A stretch of 64,000 bases of DNA from Apis mellifera (Eukaryota > Arthropoda > Insecta > Hymenoptera > Apidae): the NCBI RefSeq assembly GCF_003254395.2, contig NC_037649.1:9015931-9079930 (forward strand). Direction: 5' to 3'. The first letter of the stretch is position 1. Each line of letters starts with the position of its first letter. A program made the position numbers and the translations under genes. The notes beneath the pieces were generated by a model. The model worked only from the letters and a program-made list of their open reading frames with translations, had not been told where the DNA came from and ran no database searches. Of the stretch, positions 10,901-25,000 are shown one piece after another.

Positions 10901-13900
10901 AGGCTGTCTCGAATCGAAGAGAAGATCGTCACTCCTACGTTCGCACGCTTTCCTCCTCGGATCGGAACCAGCAACTTATATACGGTTGACGTCGTGTTAA
11001 ATAAGCACGAGCAGGAATTTACGGTCGTTTTGTAAATTACTCGATCAACCGGGCGTGCAAATCATTGGGGAACACGAAAACATGCTGGTTCGAATGGGTT
11101 GAGTTATCGTGGACTAGGCCCGAGCTCCTTGGGAATATCGTGAACTGGTCACGCGACCAACGATCAAAAGCGTATGCAAAACGAGAAATTCTGTTCCTGG
11201 AGTGTCGCTTGGATAATGCGTGGCGAACACGTGGGGGCCGCCACAGCTTTCACGAAACCGAAGATAAACTTTCGCGAATTATTATCGCCGGAAAAATTGG
11301 AGAGAAAAAAAAAAGGCGAAGATCGTTTCGAGATAAATTCGGGAACGAAGCAGGGAAGGGAAAATAATAATTTCTTAATTGTTAATCTCGAACCTTGTTA
11401 ACAAGGTTTATCAACAATGCATCGACATCGATTTCCACTAGTGAAAATTGTTCCACAGTGAAAACGACGATTTATGATTGGCCTCTGCACTAACGTCGAT
11501 TAATAACAATATTCTACGCGATTCGTGACACGAATACAAGCTCGATAACGTGATATATTACCCTTTTTCCCCGCTGCTTTTCGAAAGACGAAACAACTCG
11601 GGAAGGAATTTAATACGCAGTTCCAACGTGAATCACGTGATGTTGGTCACATTGGCGAGATTTATACTTTCGTTTCAATTCTATCGTGAATTAGGGATCG
11701 ATATTTTGAATCGTGAGTAGCTAAAGTCCGTGGCGATATTTCCGAAAAGATTCCTAGCGTTGCAGTAAAAGTTTTTTCTTCTCTTCCCGATCTTTATCAC
11801 CAATTCCTGATTCATTTGTTAATCTTCTTTTCGTTTTTCTTTCTTTTTTTTTTTCTATGAGTTTGGCAGCTCAAATTTTATCCAATCTTTTCTTTTTCTT
11901 CCTGTTTCTCTCTTATTACCCTTCCTCTTATTCTCATTCTTCGTTGCGATTTATGGATTTGAAAACACGAATCCGAAGATGAATTTGCTAATCGTGTTCT
12001 TTGTCTCATATTTCTCTTCTTCTCGTTCTCATTTTCCTGTATTCTTTCTTCTTCTTTTTTTTCCTCTTATTCTTAATCACGATCCATTTTTCACGACGAA
12101 TTCGTTAATCTTGTAGCCGTTCCTTGTACCGTCGAGAATTTGCCTATTTTTATCAACTTCCTTTTCCCCCTCTTTATCTTCATCCTACGCGTGTTTCCAG
12201 ATTTTTCGAACACTCCGTGATACGTTTTTATAAATAATCGCGTCACCCGATTTGCCAAGAGGTCGAGCGAGCCGAGACTCGAGTTTATCGTTCGCTTCGA
12301 AAAAGCTGGAGCGGGGATACTTTCGTTGGCCGGAAGCGGCTGGAAAAATCGCTTTCCCCCCGCGGTATCTCGATGAAAAGCAGCACGGCGTTGAATGGAG
12401 GCGAGGATCGTGTTGGTGAGCCGCAAGAGACGAGAAAAACACGTTTGTGGAAGACGCATCACGAAGATCTGCAGAGAGAGAAAACGCGTGGCCGCGGGGG
12501 AAGAAGGATCGCGCCAAGGATTTTTCGCAAAAGAGTTCTAGTCTTCCTAGGCTCGATGGTAAAAGGGAACTCCGGAGAATGATGATTTTTACTTTCGTCT
12601 TCGGCTTCGAGTGAAACGTGACATCGGCCTAGGTTTTCATTGATGGCAAGGCTCGCGTGTTGATAATATATTTGCGCGGAAGAGAAACGCGATATTTACG
12701 CGCATCGTCGAGACGTCGATCCGATTTCATCAACTTACACTTAAAAATCGAACGTGTTTAAAAAATTCTTCTCTTGACATCTTCAGCCGGAAGAAAGATA
12801 GACCTTGCTTCATCCCTTACGAATATCGTAAACTGTCGACGCTACGAGAGTACGAATAATAAGCAAACGAAGCGCTTCAGAAACTTGGTGTTCGAACAGA
12901 AATTCGAAAAAAAAACAACCGTGGAAGGAGGGGTTAAAGGAAGCGTGCAAGATTCAGGACAAGAGCGGAAGAAGGCGCGTACGGCTCGCGTGAAAGTTTT
13001 AGGCGGGTACCGGTCACGTTGCATCTAGCATCCAGCGTACTCGAGTGAAACCTTTCTTTGTACAATACGGCGGGCTGATTGCTCACGTTAATCGAACTTT
13101 ATGCGCGGGATCGTTTTACCGTGGAAACATGGCCGATCGATATGAATGGCTGTTGCTCTCTCTCTCTCTCTCGCTTCGACACGGATGGATCCAAAAAAGG
13201 AGAAAAAGAGGGAAAGAAATTGGAATTGGATGGCAAGAAGCGCTGTTCGTCTTATTCGTCGATTTATCGCGCCCCGGATAATTAACGATTTTCCCCTCTC
13301 CTCCCACTTTTTATTCGATCGTAAATTTGCACGCGCGACGATGCAGGTACTCTCGAAACGAGAAATTGTAGGAACAGGATCGATCTACGTTTCTCGCGTG
13401 CTTCGATTCTAGAAGAAAGGGGAAATTGTCGAAATATTATCTATCCACCTACTTTTAATTTCGAAAAAATTGTGTACATTTTCTCTCTCTATTTTTCCAT
13501 TTATTGCAGCAACTCGAGCAGCTCGGTATTTGAAAAGATTATTCTTCTTTTTTCTTTTTTCAGGAAATAGCAATAAACGTATTCGTACGTTTGAGATAGA
13601 TAATTTGAGAACAATGGTTAAATGGTTATTTTTATTGCAAGAAATCTTGAGAAATCCCTATATTCACGTATGTCTGCGCACAATTGATTCCGTCGCAAAC
13701 AATTCTATCCATCGAACGTATTTTATGCGAGCAAGCCAATTCAGCCTCTCTCGTTTACAGCGGCTATTTTCGCCGCTTTCAAGAGCCTTGCAAAAAAGAT
13801 ATAACGCGGTACTAACTGCACCCCATTAACTCATTTTATTCTCATGCACATATCCCTTTATCTACGCGCTTAATATTTAAAAAAGAAAAATGTTAATCCT

Positions 13901-14943
13901 TCCCCGACTAATAAGCACAATTTTTAACGATATCGACGCAACAATATTGTTTGCATCTGTTCGATATTTAAGCAGGAATGATGCTTAAGGAGAACTTAAG
14001 GAGAAATCAAGGAAGCAAAAAACCGACGAGTAAATAATTTCCCGGTGCCTGGTTAATCATGTTGGACAAGACACGTTTCAAGCCTCGCAAATCTCATCTC
14101 ATTCGCGAACACCCACTACTAAAATTGTTGGAGGGAGCACCACCGTGATATTATCATATTCACTCGCAAGCCTCCTACGTGGAGAGGCCGACTTCCTCGT
14201 TGCACTCGAAATTACGGAACCGTCAGAGTGGCTATCATCTCTCGTTAACATACAAAGCGATCCAAGAAATTGAAAAAAAATAAACATGTTTTTTTCTTCA
14301 ACCGATACACGCGATAATCGTAAAGGTAAACTGGAAACTTTCCTCGAGCAAGATTAGCCTGGAACAAATACGAAGTGTCCATCGAGATTATCTCGATAAA
14401 TATCGAGGATCGTTCGAGTTGATGTGTTAAAAGGGAAGAAAAATAAGGAAGATCGCAAAAATATCGTGGAAATTTTATATTCCTTGTTTGCCAAAAGTTT
14501 CGTCGAATAAAAATTAAATTTCCGTTTATTCTCGTCTAATTCGATATTAATACGACCGGGATATAAATGTAAGGTAAACGTATCGAAAGATTATTACGAT
14601 TATAGTTGGATGAAAATTAGAGGATTCGTAGTTGAGAAAAAAAAAATATGGAAGATGGACATTGGATGGGAATAAAGACAGGTTTGATCCATCGTGACAC
14701 GAAATTGATCAATTTTTATGCTGGACAAACTTTCACGTTGGCATCCTCGAGAGAGGATGAACGAGCGTGAAAAGGAACGCGTTTGCTGCGCGAGTTTTCG
14801 AGTTAATGACCGAATCTGCAACAACCGAACGCGTCTCTCGTGAAATCTTTTTTTTTTTCTTTTTTTTCTTTTTTTCAAAGCGCGCATTCGTTTGTTCTTT
14901 CGTCCGGATGGACCCTTCGTTCCATCGGGTGGCGTTGAATTTT

Positions 14944-14945
14944 AC

Positions 14946-14977
<32 letters not shown>

Positions 14978-14983
14978 TGATGA
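14944..14983. repeat. GAC/GAT trinucleotide repeat
   Basis: About eight GAC units followed by mixed GAC and GAT. It is intronic, with no open frame of interest. Confidence 0.85.
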
Positions 14984-16042
14984 TGCGAGGAGGAACGATG
15001 AGAAATAGAGAAATCTCTTGCCGAGACAAAGAAGTCTTTAGATAGGATTTACGAGAGATGCGGTATAGATGGTATTGTTCGATGGTTGGAATTTATGATC
15101 GGTGGAGAAGTGGTTGTAAAATATTGAACCGAGAGTGAATACAGAAATATATGAAAAATATGAAAAGTTTGTAACTGTTGTCGGTGTATATAAATTATTT
15201 GATAATTTATAATTGATAAATTAATTTTGAAGTTATATTCTATAATAAAGTAAATTATTATACTTGAGCTGATACGTCATTAAATTTCTATATTAAAGGA
15301 AAGAAGTTAATAGACTCTATACTCTGCAATCACCATCAACACGCGGTTCAAATATCTCTCTCTCTCAACCCATAAATCCCTGTCAATGATTAAATTACCG
15401 GGAATGCATGTAAACGTGCAACATTCCATTAAGCTGGTAGAAAAGTCGAACAGGACAACGTGTAACTAAAACGATCGCGTGCACGCGGTGAATACGCAAA
15501 TTCCTTTATATCCGCGGCGGAAAGGCCGAAGATCACAGAGCATAAGGATCTTGGAAAACCGGAGAGAAAACCGTTTCGATATCGCTAATCACCGGTATCA
15601 CGTACGTAACGCAACGATGGATAGCAACGATACGAATTTTTCCACCAATTTTTACGCATCGAAGAATGCCACACTCTCGAAGAAATTATTCTTCAAAAAC
15701 TTGATTCCTAAGATTTTTATAATAACGACAAATTATCGATCATCGCGAAGAAATGCGCGAAATTATTATTGCGAATTTTCCAGCGACGGGTGTGAAAAAC
15801 AAATTACAGACTCTACCCTTTCGTGTAATTGCCTCCGCGATTTAAATATATCCTCGAGTTTAAACGACGGATTTGGCTCGAACGAAAGTTGCATGATTAA
15901 TAATCTCGGGTAATCTCGAGATTTAAATTAAACTCGATTTATTTGTTGCTCGCTCCATTTTCATCATTCGTATTCACGAAAGCATGAAGTGCAAAATGAA
16001 CAACAAGAGAGTAATTTAGAAATAAAAAGAAGGAAACCTCAC

Positions 16043-16309
16043 CTTGCTGCTCACGCGAGATACAAGAGTTTCGATGTGACACTGCCATTCCAAAGCTCTA
16101 AGAAACAGCAAATGCCACCTGCGTTCCAAAGATTTCACAGTCCTCAAAACCTGCGACGGTTCCCGTTGTTCCTGTTGTTCCTGCCTCTCTTGCCCCTCCT
16201 GTCCCTGCTGCTGCTGCTGCTCACCTTGCTGCTGATTGTACACCTTGTCCCCTAATTTCACGACCGAACTCACGATTCGACCGTGCGCCTCTATGTCTCG
16301 TTGGAGTAC
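16043..16309 (-). CDS. Coding exon F, helices B and C of repeat 2 with polyQ insertion
   Basis: The acceptor is TCGGCAG|GTACTC and the donor AGCAAG|GTGAGG. The exon is 267 nt, exactly 89 codons in phase 0 (residues 251-339). Helix B is VLQRDIEAHGRIVSSVVKLG, which continues naturally from AVEHM of exon E. Residues 276-300 are Gln-rich, with 14 Gln in 25 residues and the rest mostly Glu, Gly and Arg. Helix C is SLERRWHLLFLRALEWQCHI, with two Trp. The polyQ therefore sits in the B-C loop, where an insertion can be tolerated. An internal copy of the donor sequence lies at 16225/16224. Confidence 0.9.
16160..16234 (-). repeat. Glutamine-rich trinucleotide tract in coding exon F
   Basis: CAG/CAA codons with interspersed GAG, GAA and GGA code for Gln-rich sequence at residues 276-300. 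The longest pure stretch is five CAG codons (Gln 281-285). Impure repeats of this kind often vary in length between individuals and species. Confidence 0.9.
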
Positions 16310-19036
16310 CTGCCGAAAATGTCAAAAATTTACCTGTAACGAAATGCGTTGCAACGATGCGAAATACAACGTATATTTAACATTCGTTTAATATTCATCG
16401 TATATATATTATAAATATAAATATCGTAGTATTTTTTGAATAATTACAGCTACCGATAACGGATGAAAATAATAAATCGGACAACGATAAGTATCGAATC
16501 GGTATTCGAAATTGGAAAGCGGGTTCCAAATATGTACACATCGGTTATCGAGCGTACGAATAATATTCGAAAGTACCCGGAAGCCCGCTCGATTTATGGG
16601 GTTTAAATTGCGTTTCGGCCGGGGATACCGTTATCGAGGATCATCTTCCGAAAGTTTCCTTTTCGCAGTTGAGAGTGCAGATTAAGTCATGCGTTATGCG
16701 CGCACGCATAATAACAACACAATTAACGACCGCGATTAACTTGGAACCGATATATTATAAATCACCGATAAATGGAAAAGAAAAAAGAAAAGGTTACGAG
16801 TTTCTTCTTCATACCTACGATCTACAATCGCATGAATGTGTCACGATAATACGATAATATTGTCAGATTATAGCTTCTGCTCAAGATACTCGAGCTTGAA
16901 AAAGACTTGCGTGAAGGAAATTTCTTCGTCTGAAGCACAGGCGTGGAAAATGGAGACCTCGAACCACCCCACTTTTCGAAGAATCGTGGAGGACTGTGGC
17001 CACTCTGGCGGAGTCCTGAAACCTCGACCCTTTGGGGATCACGAAATTCAATATCGAAATCCATAGAGAGGCATTGGAAAAAGCATTCGTGACGATTGGA
17101 CAAGATAGGAGCCGAATTTCCAATTAGTCGAAAGTTCCAGTTCTATCGATCATCTCTCAAGTCAAGAGATTTGTTTTTATTTCGATTCTCGGATGGAGAT
17201 TCGAGAAACGGGAGAAACAAATTGATTTAATACGCCGTTACGAGTGACGACGAGCATCTCCCTCCCCTCGGTTACTTTCTCGGCCTTGGGTCTCGAGGAT
17301 TCAAGATTCAACTGGTTATCTCGTCTGTCAATTATCCCGCGTAATAAGTATACAAATATAGCAGTTCCCAACTCGAGCGAGATACCAAGTATCTCGGCCC
17401 ACTGCAGACAGCCGACACTTTCTCGCTTTTCAGTCCTGTCTTCGGACGGATTTCCTCCTTTCTAAGAATCAAGCGAGGTGAAATTCATCAATTTCGACGA
17501 ACGTCGGCGAAAAACGAAAGAATCCTTCGAACAAGCGAAGAAGAAAAACGATAGGATGCACGAGACGAGGAGAGACGCTTTGCATCGTCGAGCTACGCGT
17601 CGAGCTAGCGTGTGGGAACCGGGATCACGATTTTCCTGCCCACGGCTGGATCGAGATCGGCGATAACACGCGCTTACTCCACTTTCCTCCACGCCTAATC
17701 AACCTTTAGCTGTTTTTTTTCGAATCTATCGTGCACCGTTCGAGTTTAAGGACGAATCGATCGACTCTTCCATTCTCTCTCAAGAAAAGAATTAATCTCA
17801 AGAAAATAAATTAAGATCGAGCTTTTCCACAATGATTTTTATCTCTTTTTTTTTTCATTGTTCGCACAATCTTGCTTGATGTATATTTTGAACTCTCTTA
17901 ACTCTTCCTCGATTCCTCACGATCCTCAAATGTACGGTTCTCTCGAGTGTCGTCGAGGTTTTCCACAACGATTTTTAGATTTTTCTTTTTTCCATCGCTC
18001 GTATACACAGATGCACACCGTTAAATTACTAGAAGAAAAAGAGTCTTACTAGAAAGAGAAAGAGCCTCTCTCTAAAGTATCACGGAGATGGAGCTTCTCC
18101 GGGAAGATTAGGAGGAGGATTAGGATCGCTTTATCCCGTCTGATCCTTCTTTCTTTCTTCTCTCCCCGGTCGAGGAAATAAATCACGGTTGAGGGCAATA
18201 CTACGGACACCCTGCACGCTTCGGTGCAAAGGTTAAGCACACGCGTACAAAAGAAACCAGTTGAAAGGCTTTATTGCTTCCGCGAACCAAGTCAAGCATT
18301 TCGACGCCGCGCTCATTACGCCGAGAGAGCGTCTCTTCTGAAAATCTCACTCGCTGCTCCTTCTTCTCTTAACGAGACGCGTACACGCGCTATATATATA
18401 TGTAAGTGTATTCGATTGCGGCGGACGTAAGGTGGATGGAATGACGGGGCAACGTGCAATTCCGTTGCAACGGATTAACGGTGACACGTTGGAAGGGATT
18501 TGATGAAAGTGGCTTAGAAATTGATAAAATGATTATACGGGTAAAAGTGATGATTCGTTATCGATAAGATTCGTTCGAATTGTGGCGAGACGTTGAAAAT
18601 GAAATGAAAATGATTCCGGGCGAGAAGGAAAATCGTCGATCCTAGAAGTTACGATGATGAATTCGCCTTATCGACAATGAAAAAGAAAAAGAAAAAAGGA
18701 AAAGAGTAAATTGCGAAGAAAGCGGAACGCGGAAATTAATTTTTCGGGATAATTTTCACGCGCGCCGTTCCTTCTTGGAAATTGCGCGACAAAATTGGTT
18801 CAGATGTGTTTAAACGACGACGCTTTCACATTCTTTGTTAATCGAGTGGATTGACAAAACGGAAAAATTGTGCCGCTTGTTTATCGAAGAACTTAATCTC
18901 TTTCGATGAAATTATAGGGTTATAAAGTATAAAAAAAATCTTCTGGGTGCATTAATAATAATAATAATAGTAAAGTTACCGCGATAAATCATTGTATTTA
19001 ACGATTGATCAGAACGTTCGATTCTCCTCGAGCTAT

Positions 19037-19080
19037 AAAAAAAAGAAAAAAAAAAAGGAAAAAAAAAAAAAAAAGGAGAA
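19037..19080. repeat. Poly-A rich run
   Basis: A nearly pure A tract broken by single G or GG. No target-site duplication or retroelement body is seen beside it. Confidence 0.8.
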
Positions 19081-22000
19081 AGAAAAGGCATTACTTTAAC
19101 AAAGCTATCCACTTTCCCATCTAACACGAATACTCGTCGAGAGTTTACGCAACATTCTCGCAAGAAACATCCTTCTTCGTTTATCCTGACACTTGACGCA
19201 TCACGCAACGAGAAAAATATTCGACACTCTTATCCTCTAAACGTTCCTTCCTCGCAAAATCCGTACATTTAATTGACACAAGTTTGGAGATTTATGTTAT
19301 GTCGACAAATTGGATTAATTTCTATTATTCCTCGTGTACGAATAAGGATTTATATATATCTATATACGGATACAATAGAATCTCAATTATCTTAATCCGT
19401 CGAACGAACGATTCACAAGGATAGGAAGTTCCAATTACCTATTCGATTCCCCTCATTCGAGTTTACATAAGTGAATTGAATCGACGTTAATCAGGTGACT
19501 AACTGAAATTTCGTTCCGATCAATGGAGGATTTGCTCGAGGTAAAATCGATGAATTCCCCGTTACATAAATTTCAATCGGACCCTCCGTGACGGATTCGA
19601 ATAAATGGAATTATATTCGAGCCTCCTATCTCCTATCTAGTTCAAACTCAAATCGCTCACGAATGCTTTAATCGAGTTTATATACTTCCACTCCTATCTA
19701 CAGCAATCCAAAGATTCGTAAATCGCTCGAAGGTAGATCTCAAATAGAAATCCTTCCTCAAACCCCTTATTCCACTTTTTCGATCCAATTTCCAGGTTAA
19801 AACTCTTTCCCTTCCGTCTCGAGAAAAATTATTTCCTCGAAACGGACACTTTTATTAACGCGAACGTAAACGATATTCCAAGCCGAGCAGCTTGGAATCG
19901 CGACGGAACAAAGACGTCTCTATCCTCATCCCGCATTAGCCCACTTTCTCCCATAGATTGCGTACGATTACGCGCGATTGTTCCACTTTATCCGTCGTCG
20001 CCTCGCTTTCGACCGCGCTCGCCAACCCGAGTTTTTCCCGGCCGCGACGAGGGTCCTCGAGAACAATGGCCAACGGCGGAAGGGGCACGGCCTTATATCT
20101 GATATTGAAGATCTACGCCCGGATAAACCGGTAATTGCCGTTTCCACACACCTATAGGGAAGGAAACGTGGTTCCAGATTCGAGGCGCGCGCACACCTGC
20201 GTCCTCCGGCCAACGCGCGCGGGGAATCGCGCGAAAGCCGGAGAAGGAAAAGGATAACGGCTAATTTGCTTCCCCGACGAGCGGGATAGGAAGATTCGAT
20301 TTTCTAAATCGATCTCGGTTCGCTTCGATTTCTAACAACGGGAAAGTATGGACTCGGAGGGTCATAAAGTTGGGGAGGGAGGGGGAACAAACTTGTTCTC
20401 GGCTTTTCGATGGACTGTTGTTGCCGGCAGGATTTTTCCTGCGATATGTGTGTGTGCGTGTATCGATGTCGTGTACGATTGTCCAGACGATTGATAGTTT
20501 CGCGTGAAATTCGTGACCTGGATTATTAAGAAAACGTTCGAATTGTCGGGACAACTCTTGTTACGTTGTTTTTAACTTCCACGATTTTCTAATCGAATAA
20601 ATCTTCGTTGTTATTATTATTATTACTGTATAATTATTGTTGTGATACTCTTGCAAGTAAATAATGGTAATATATTTAGATCAATGTTATCGAGATAAGC
20701 GATTATCAGCGATAAAAATATCCGATAAATTTCTTCTAGCGATAAGCTAGTTGAAGAAAGTTTCGTACGTGACCGACTCGAACGACTTTTTTTTTTTTTT
20801 TTCCTTTCAAGCGTGGAAACTTTGAATCGAATGAAAATTTATTTGCCAAGAAAAAGTAATTATGATATCTCACGGTAAAAAGAACGTGCAATTTCTCTTG
20901 AAGACCCGTAAATATTTGCAGAAGACGATTCTGCATTTTCATCGCGACATCACGAATTCGCTACGAATTATCCAAGTTTCATAGTTTCATGCCTCGATGA
21001 TTGAACGTGTAAAATATTCAAAAATATAAATATGAAATACGTTGGAAAAGAATGTAAGGGATGAAAATGCGTTCGGATTACACGAACGCGGCACGTTCGA
21101 AATTGCACGCAGTGTTACAACACGTCGCGTTGTACACATTGTGAACAGTTCTCCTCTCTTTACATTCCAACCAAGTTTACTTTTCCCTATATACACACAA
21201 CTCTCTCATAGTATTCACAGACATTCCTCGCTAACCTTCGACTCGACTAATCAAATATTATTCATAAGACATTTTCTTCTTTAAACATTACGCACCGAAG
21301 AGAAATATTCGCGAGCCACGTACAAGTTCAAGGCGTAGTATACGTTTCTATATTCGATATAAAATATTCATATGAAACAATTTACGAGACTTGAAGGATA
21401 ATCTGCGATTATTTTCTTCGACTATTAAAAGAAAAAAACCGAGGCGAAAACGATCGGACGGAAGCTCGATATAATTTTCTACTTTCCTTTGCAAATAGAC
21501 GTGCCACGTTCGTAAAACAATCTTCATACGCAAGGTGAACACACACACACATGTACACGTTCTCGATTTTAAGTAGCGGTTGAAAGAGAGCAAAGCGACA
21601 AAATCGAAACGCGAGCACGTACTACGACGCAAGAAAACGAACGATCAAACGCGAGGCTGGACAAGTTGAATACATTACGTACGGGGGCTACCCTGTAAAA
21701 AAAAAAAAAAAGAAAAAAGTATCAGAAATCTCAACGGGCATAAAATCAATAACCCGACTCGAGTGTATCAACGATCTATGGAAATCGCGATCGATCTCGG
21801 TGAAATCGCAAATATTTAACAAGTCCATTAAAACCGGTCGGATAATCTACAATCCATAACATAACCTAAAAACAAAACGGGGGCAAAACGTTCCATCAAG
21901 ATCAGATTGTCCAGTTATTTGCACGGAATTATATATTCTCGAAGATGGATAGATATAGATAGATCCTCGCAAAACCGTTGCAAAATCGAGAGTGTTAGAT

Positions 22001-25000
22001 TAACGTCTTATCGATCGAAAGAAGGAGAAGAGAGAAAAAAAAACAATCAGGTGGAAAGTTAAAACACACGGTGACGGACGTGTTGAAGTTTCCGATCCGT
22101 TGAACTATCGGTCCACGGATCGAAAAAAATGATTTTCGATCGCCTCCATCTCTGGTTAGCCCGCGCGTTACGCTGCTTTTATAGTAGAAAGTTTCAACAC
22201 GTGCCGATACATCATAGAACAATGCGCCATGATCGTCGCGCGCTCTTCCGACTTTGCATCCAACTTTATTCCCCTCCCATTATCGCGATTTTACGGACGG
22301 GTGTAGATTTTTTTTTCTTTCCTTTTGCCGAAGGGGGAAATCTTGCGTCTGGAACCGTTATCGGATCGGTGATTTTGATCAGGGAGGAGGAGGAACGCGA
22401 ATAATGAAACGCAAATAATGAAATTTTCAGTCGATAGATAGATTTGAACGGGTTTGGCGAACGATAATCGTGTTCTATTAATCCTCGAGAAAGTTATCTT
22501 TCTATCGGTTCGGATTGAATTATTAGAAGCTTCGAACATTACAATATAAGGATAGTAATAATATCGTGGAATTATTACGTATCGTATTCTGAGAGATGGA
22601 GCACAGTAAGCAAGATAATCGTCGTCATCGTCGTGGTTCGTCGGTTTCTATAACGTGTTAACGTGTAATTGCGAAGAATCTTCGCTAAATATTCTAATAG
22701 GAAAAACTTATACGCTCAAAGTTTAATAAGAATCATACCCGTTTCGCATTCTTAGGGGGAAACGGATTATTTATCACTCTCCTTGTTCCACGTACCTTTT
22801 ATCGCGATCGAGAGCGTCTCTGTTCCTCTTCAAACTAAGATTAAGGAGAATTCCGCGATAATTCATGATTATTTCATAATAATTGAAAAGTTCTTTTTTT
22901 TAATGGAAAATTTAATTTAAACCGCTTAAAGAAAATAAAAATCAATTCCTGGAAGAACGCGAGAATTGTCGGGATTAAAGATCATCTCCTCGCTTATTTT
23001 TCCTTTTTTTTTTTTTTTCCTTTCCTCGTAATCATCCGACTTACGTAAACGTTTTACACCAAACACGATCCAAGTACGCGCGGAAGCTTGGTCAGATTCG
23101 AGATTAGAATAACATTTTTCACGGAATTCATGGAGTAGCGACTGTCTCTAAAGAGTAAATGAACCTCTGTGCCATGGGGGTAGCGACCGAGTGAACGCGA
23201 CTCCGACGTTGGAAACGGATATAGCGTGCGAGCACTACGTTTCGTAATGGTGTATTACGATGACGTGTCGAGGATGTTTTGCAATTGTATTGTGCGATCG
23301 GTTATAAGGATGCAATCCTGCGATTCTACTTTGCCGTGCCGTGCTCTCGATTACTGAGTTGATTATTGCGTGCGAAGATGTCATCCTTTCTATTGGAACG
23401 AGATAGAAGAAGAACGATCGTGCGTCTTACCTAATGGAACTTGCTCCACGCGATATTTTTCTTCTACATTTAAAATTCTTTCTCTGTGTTTAATTAAATA
23501 AAAATCATCGATCGATCTTTCGTCTTTTCTCCCCCTCTTTATATTCAACGTAGCTATTCACTTCTATATTTAAATATCAGGATATCGACCTCGGACGAGG
23601 TGGATAGAAGAAGGGTGCTTGATCGTGCTATCTCAACAACTTTAACACCTTTGGTCGGAATTATAGTCGGAATCGTTTATATCTTTGTGAGATGTAAAAA
23701 AGAAACGATTTGAATATAATTTTTTCCCCGGAACGTTCTTCCATTTCGCGCGCTCGTTAATTGGAAATTCTTGTACCGCTTCCGAAGAATAAAATAATAA
23801 TCTTGCTCCCGCGATCCATCCAAAGTAGGCCACAGCGGTAGTAAAACTTGACTCTTGTGCTATCGCTAATCGCGATCATTTATATTCTTCTCAGTAAAAG
23901 TGATCGATACAGCTGAATCGATGACGAACGGGATTCAAACTGCCCGTTCAATTTACATGACATTTCTCCAGACTCGATTTATGATACGCGACAGTGTATC
24001 GTGTGTCGCGTTATGCAAAGCACGCTACTTAGTGTCACATCGTATCCGTGAGACAGTCGAACGAAAATCCTTTATTGCCGCTTTATCATTTCCATACAGG
24101 GAATACCAACCGTTCCTACGTTTCAAATATTCGTATCGTTCAAAATCGTGTTAGAAATTAAATTGAATCAACTCTTTTTTGTTTCGTTTTGTATAATTCT
24201 CGACAATTGAGAATTTCTAATAGTACGATAAAATAGCATTCTTCGAAGAGATTGACAGTTTTGCAATTACGAGTTTCGAAGATCGATCGCAGTAACGAAA
24301 TTTTCAACATTCTTCGGAATTGATATTAAGAAAGAAAATGGTAGTACCTACGATAGAATTACAGTTGAGGAAACGGTCGATACAACCGGCGGCGTAATTT
24401 TCTATGCAAATTCCATTCCAATCTCGAAGGCCGCAATGGCCGCCACAACAATCGTCACAACAAAATTTCCACGCTAATAAAATCTCCGCGGTTTCTGTTG
24501 CGTAATCGCGCGAAAGAAAAAGAAAATCGTGACGACCTGCCTTCCATCACGCGCGCTCGTTCGTTGGATTACGAATCGAATTTTTCATCGATCATCCGCA
24601 AGATAGAACAAACCACCTTGGCGCGGGCAGCGCTTTCGCGGCTGCGCACACGCGAGCGCGAAGAAACGCGAAAAATAACGAAGATTGACGAGCACGGGAG
24701 GATAACGCTGTGCCCGCGATAAAGCCGCGTGTTCGTCTCTAAATAGGTCGTGCATAAAAGGCTAAAAACTGCTGACAAGTTGTACCGAATATATACAGAT
24801 ACGCTTGTCCGCGAGAAAGTTGAGAGATGCCTCGCTTGTAATACGATTTTTCCAACCGATGGGAGAATTTACACGTGGATCAAGGTGAAGACAAGGATTT
24901 GACGATAGGATATGACAGGAGAGGTTAAATTGTCCGATTCGACTAGCAGATTTCGATTCTCCGAGTGATAAAAATAAAACCTTGAAGAATTTTAATACTC

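Larger units (their letters stand above)
4712..16042 (-). other. Intron F-G (11.3 kb)
   Basis: No coding region could be supported. It contains short repeats: a CTA repeat at 7872-7900, an impure GAC/GAT repeat at 14944-14983 and a T-rich run at 14848-14875. It also holds an 18-base palindrome at 11391-11408 and a plus-strand consensus donor at 7976. The stretch 15479-15913 is open on the plus strand for 144 codons, but its composition looks random. Confidence 0.75.

Noticed and set aside
15479..15913. 144-codon plus-strand frame
   Set aside because: Asn/Ser/Arg/Ile-rich without recognisable motifs; opposite in strand to the gene and lacking supporting splice or promoter signals. Cannot be excluded outright.
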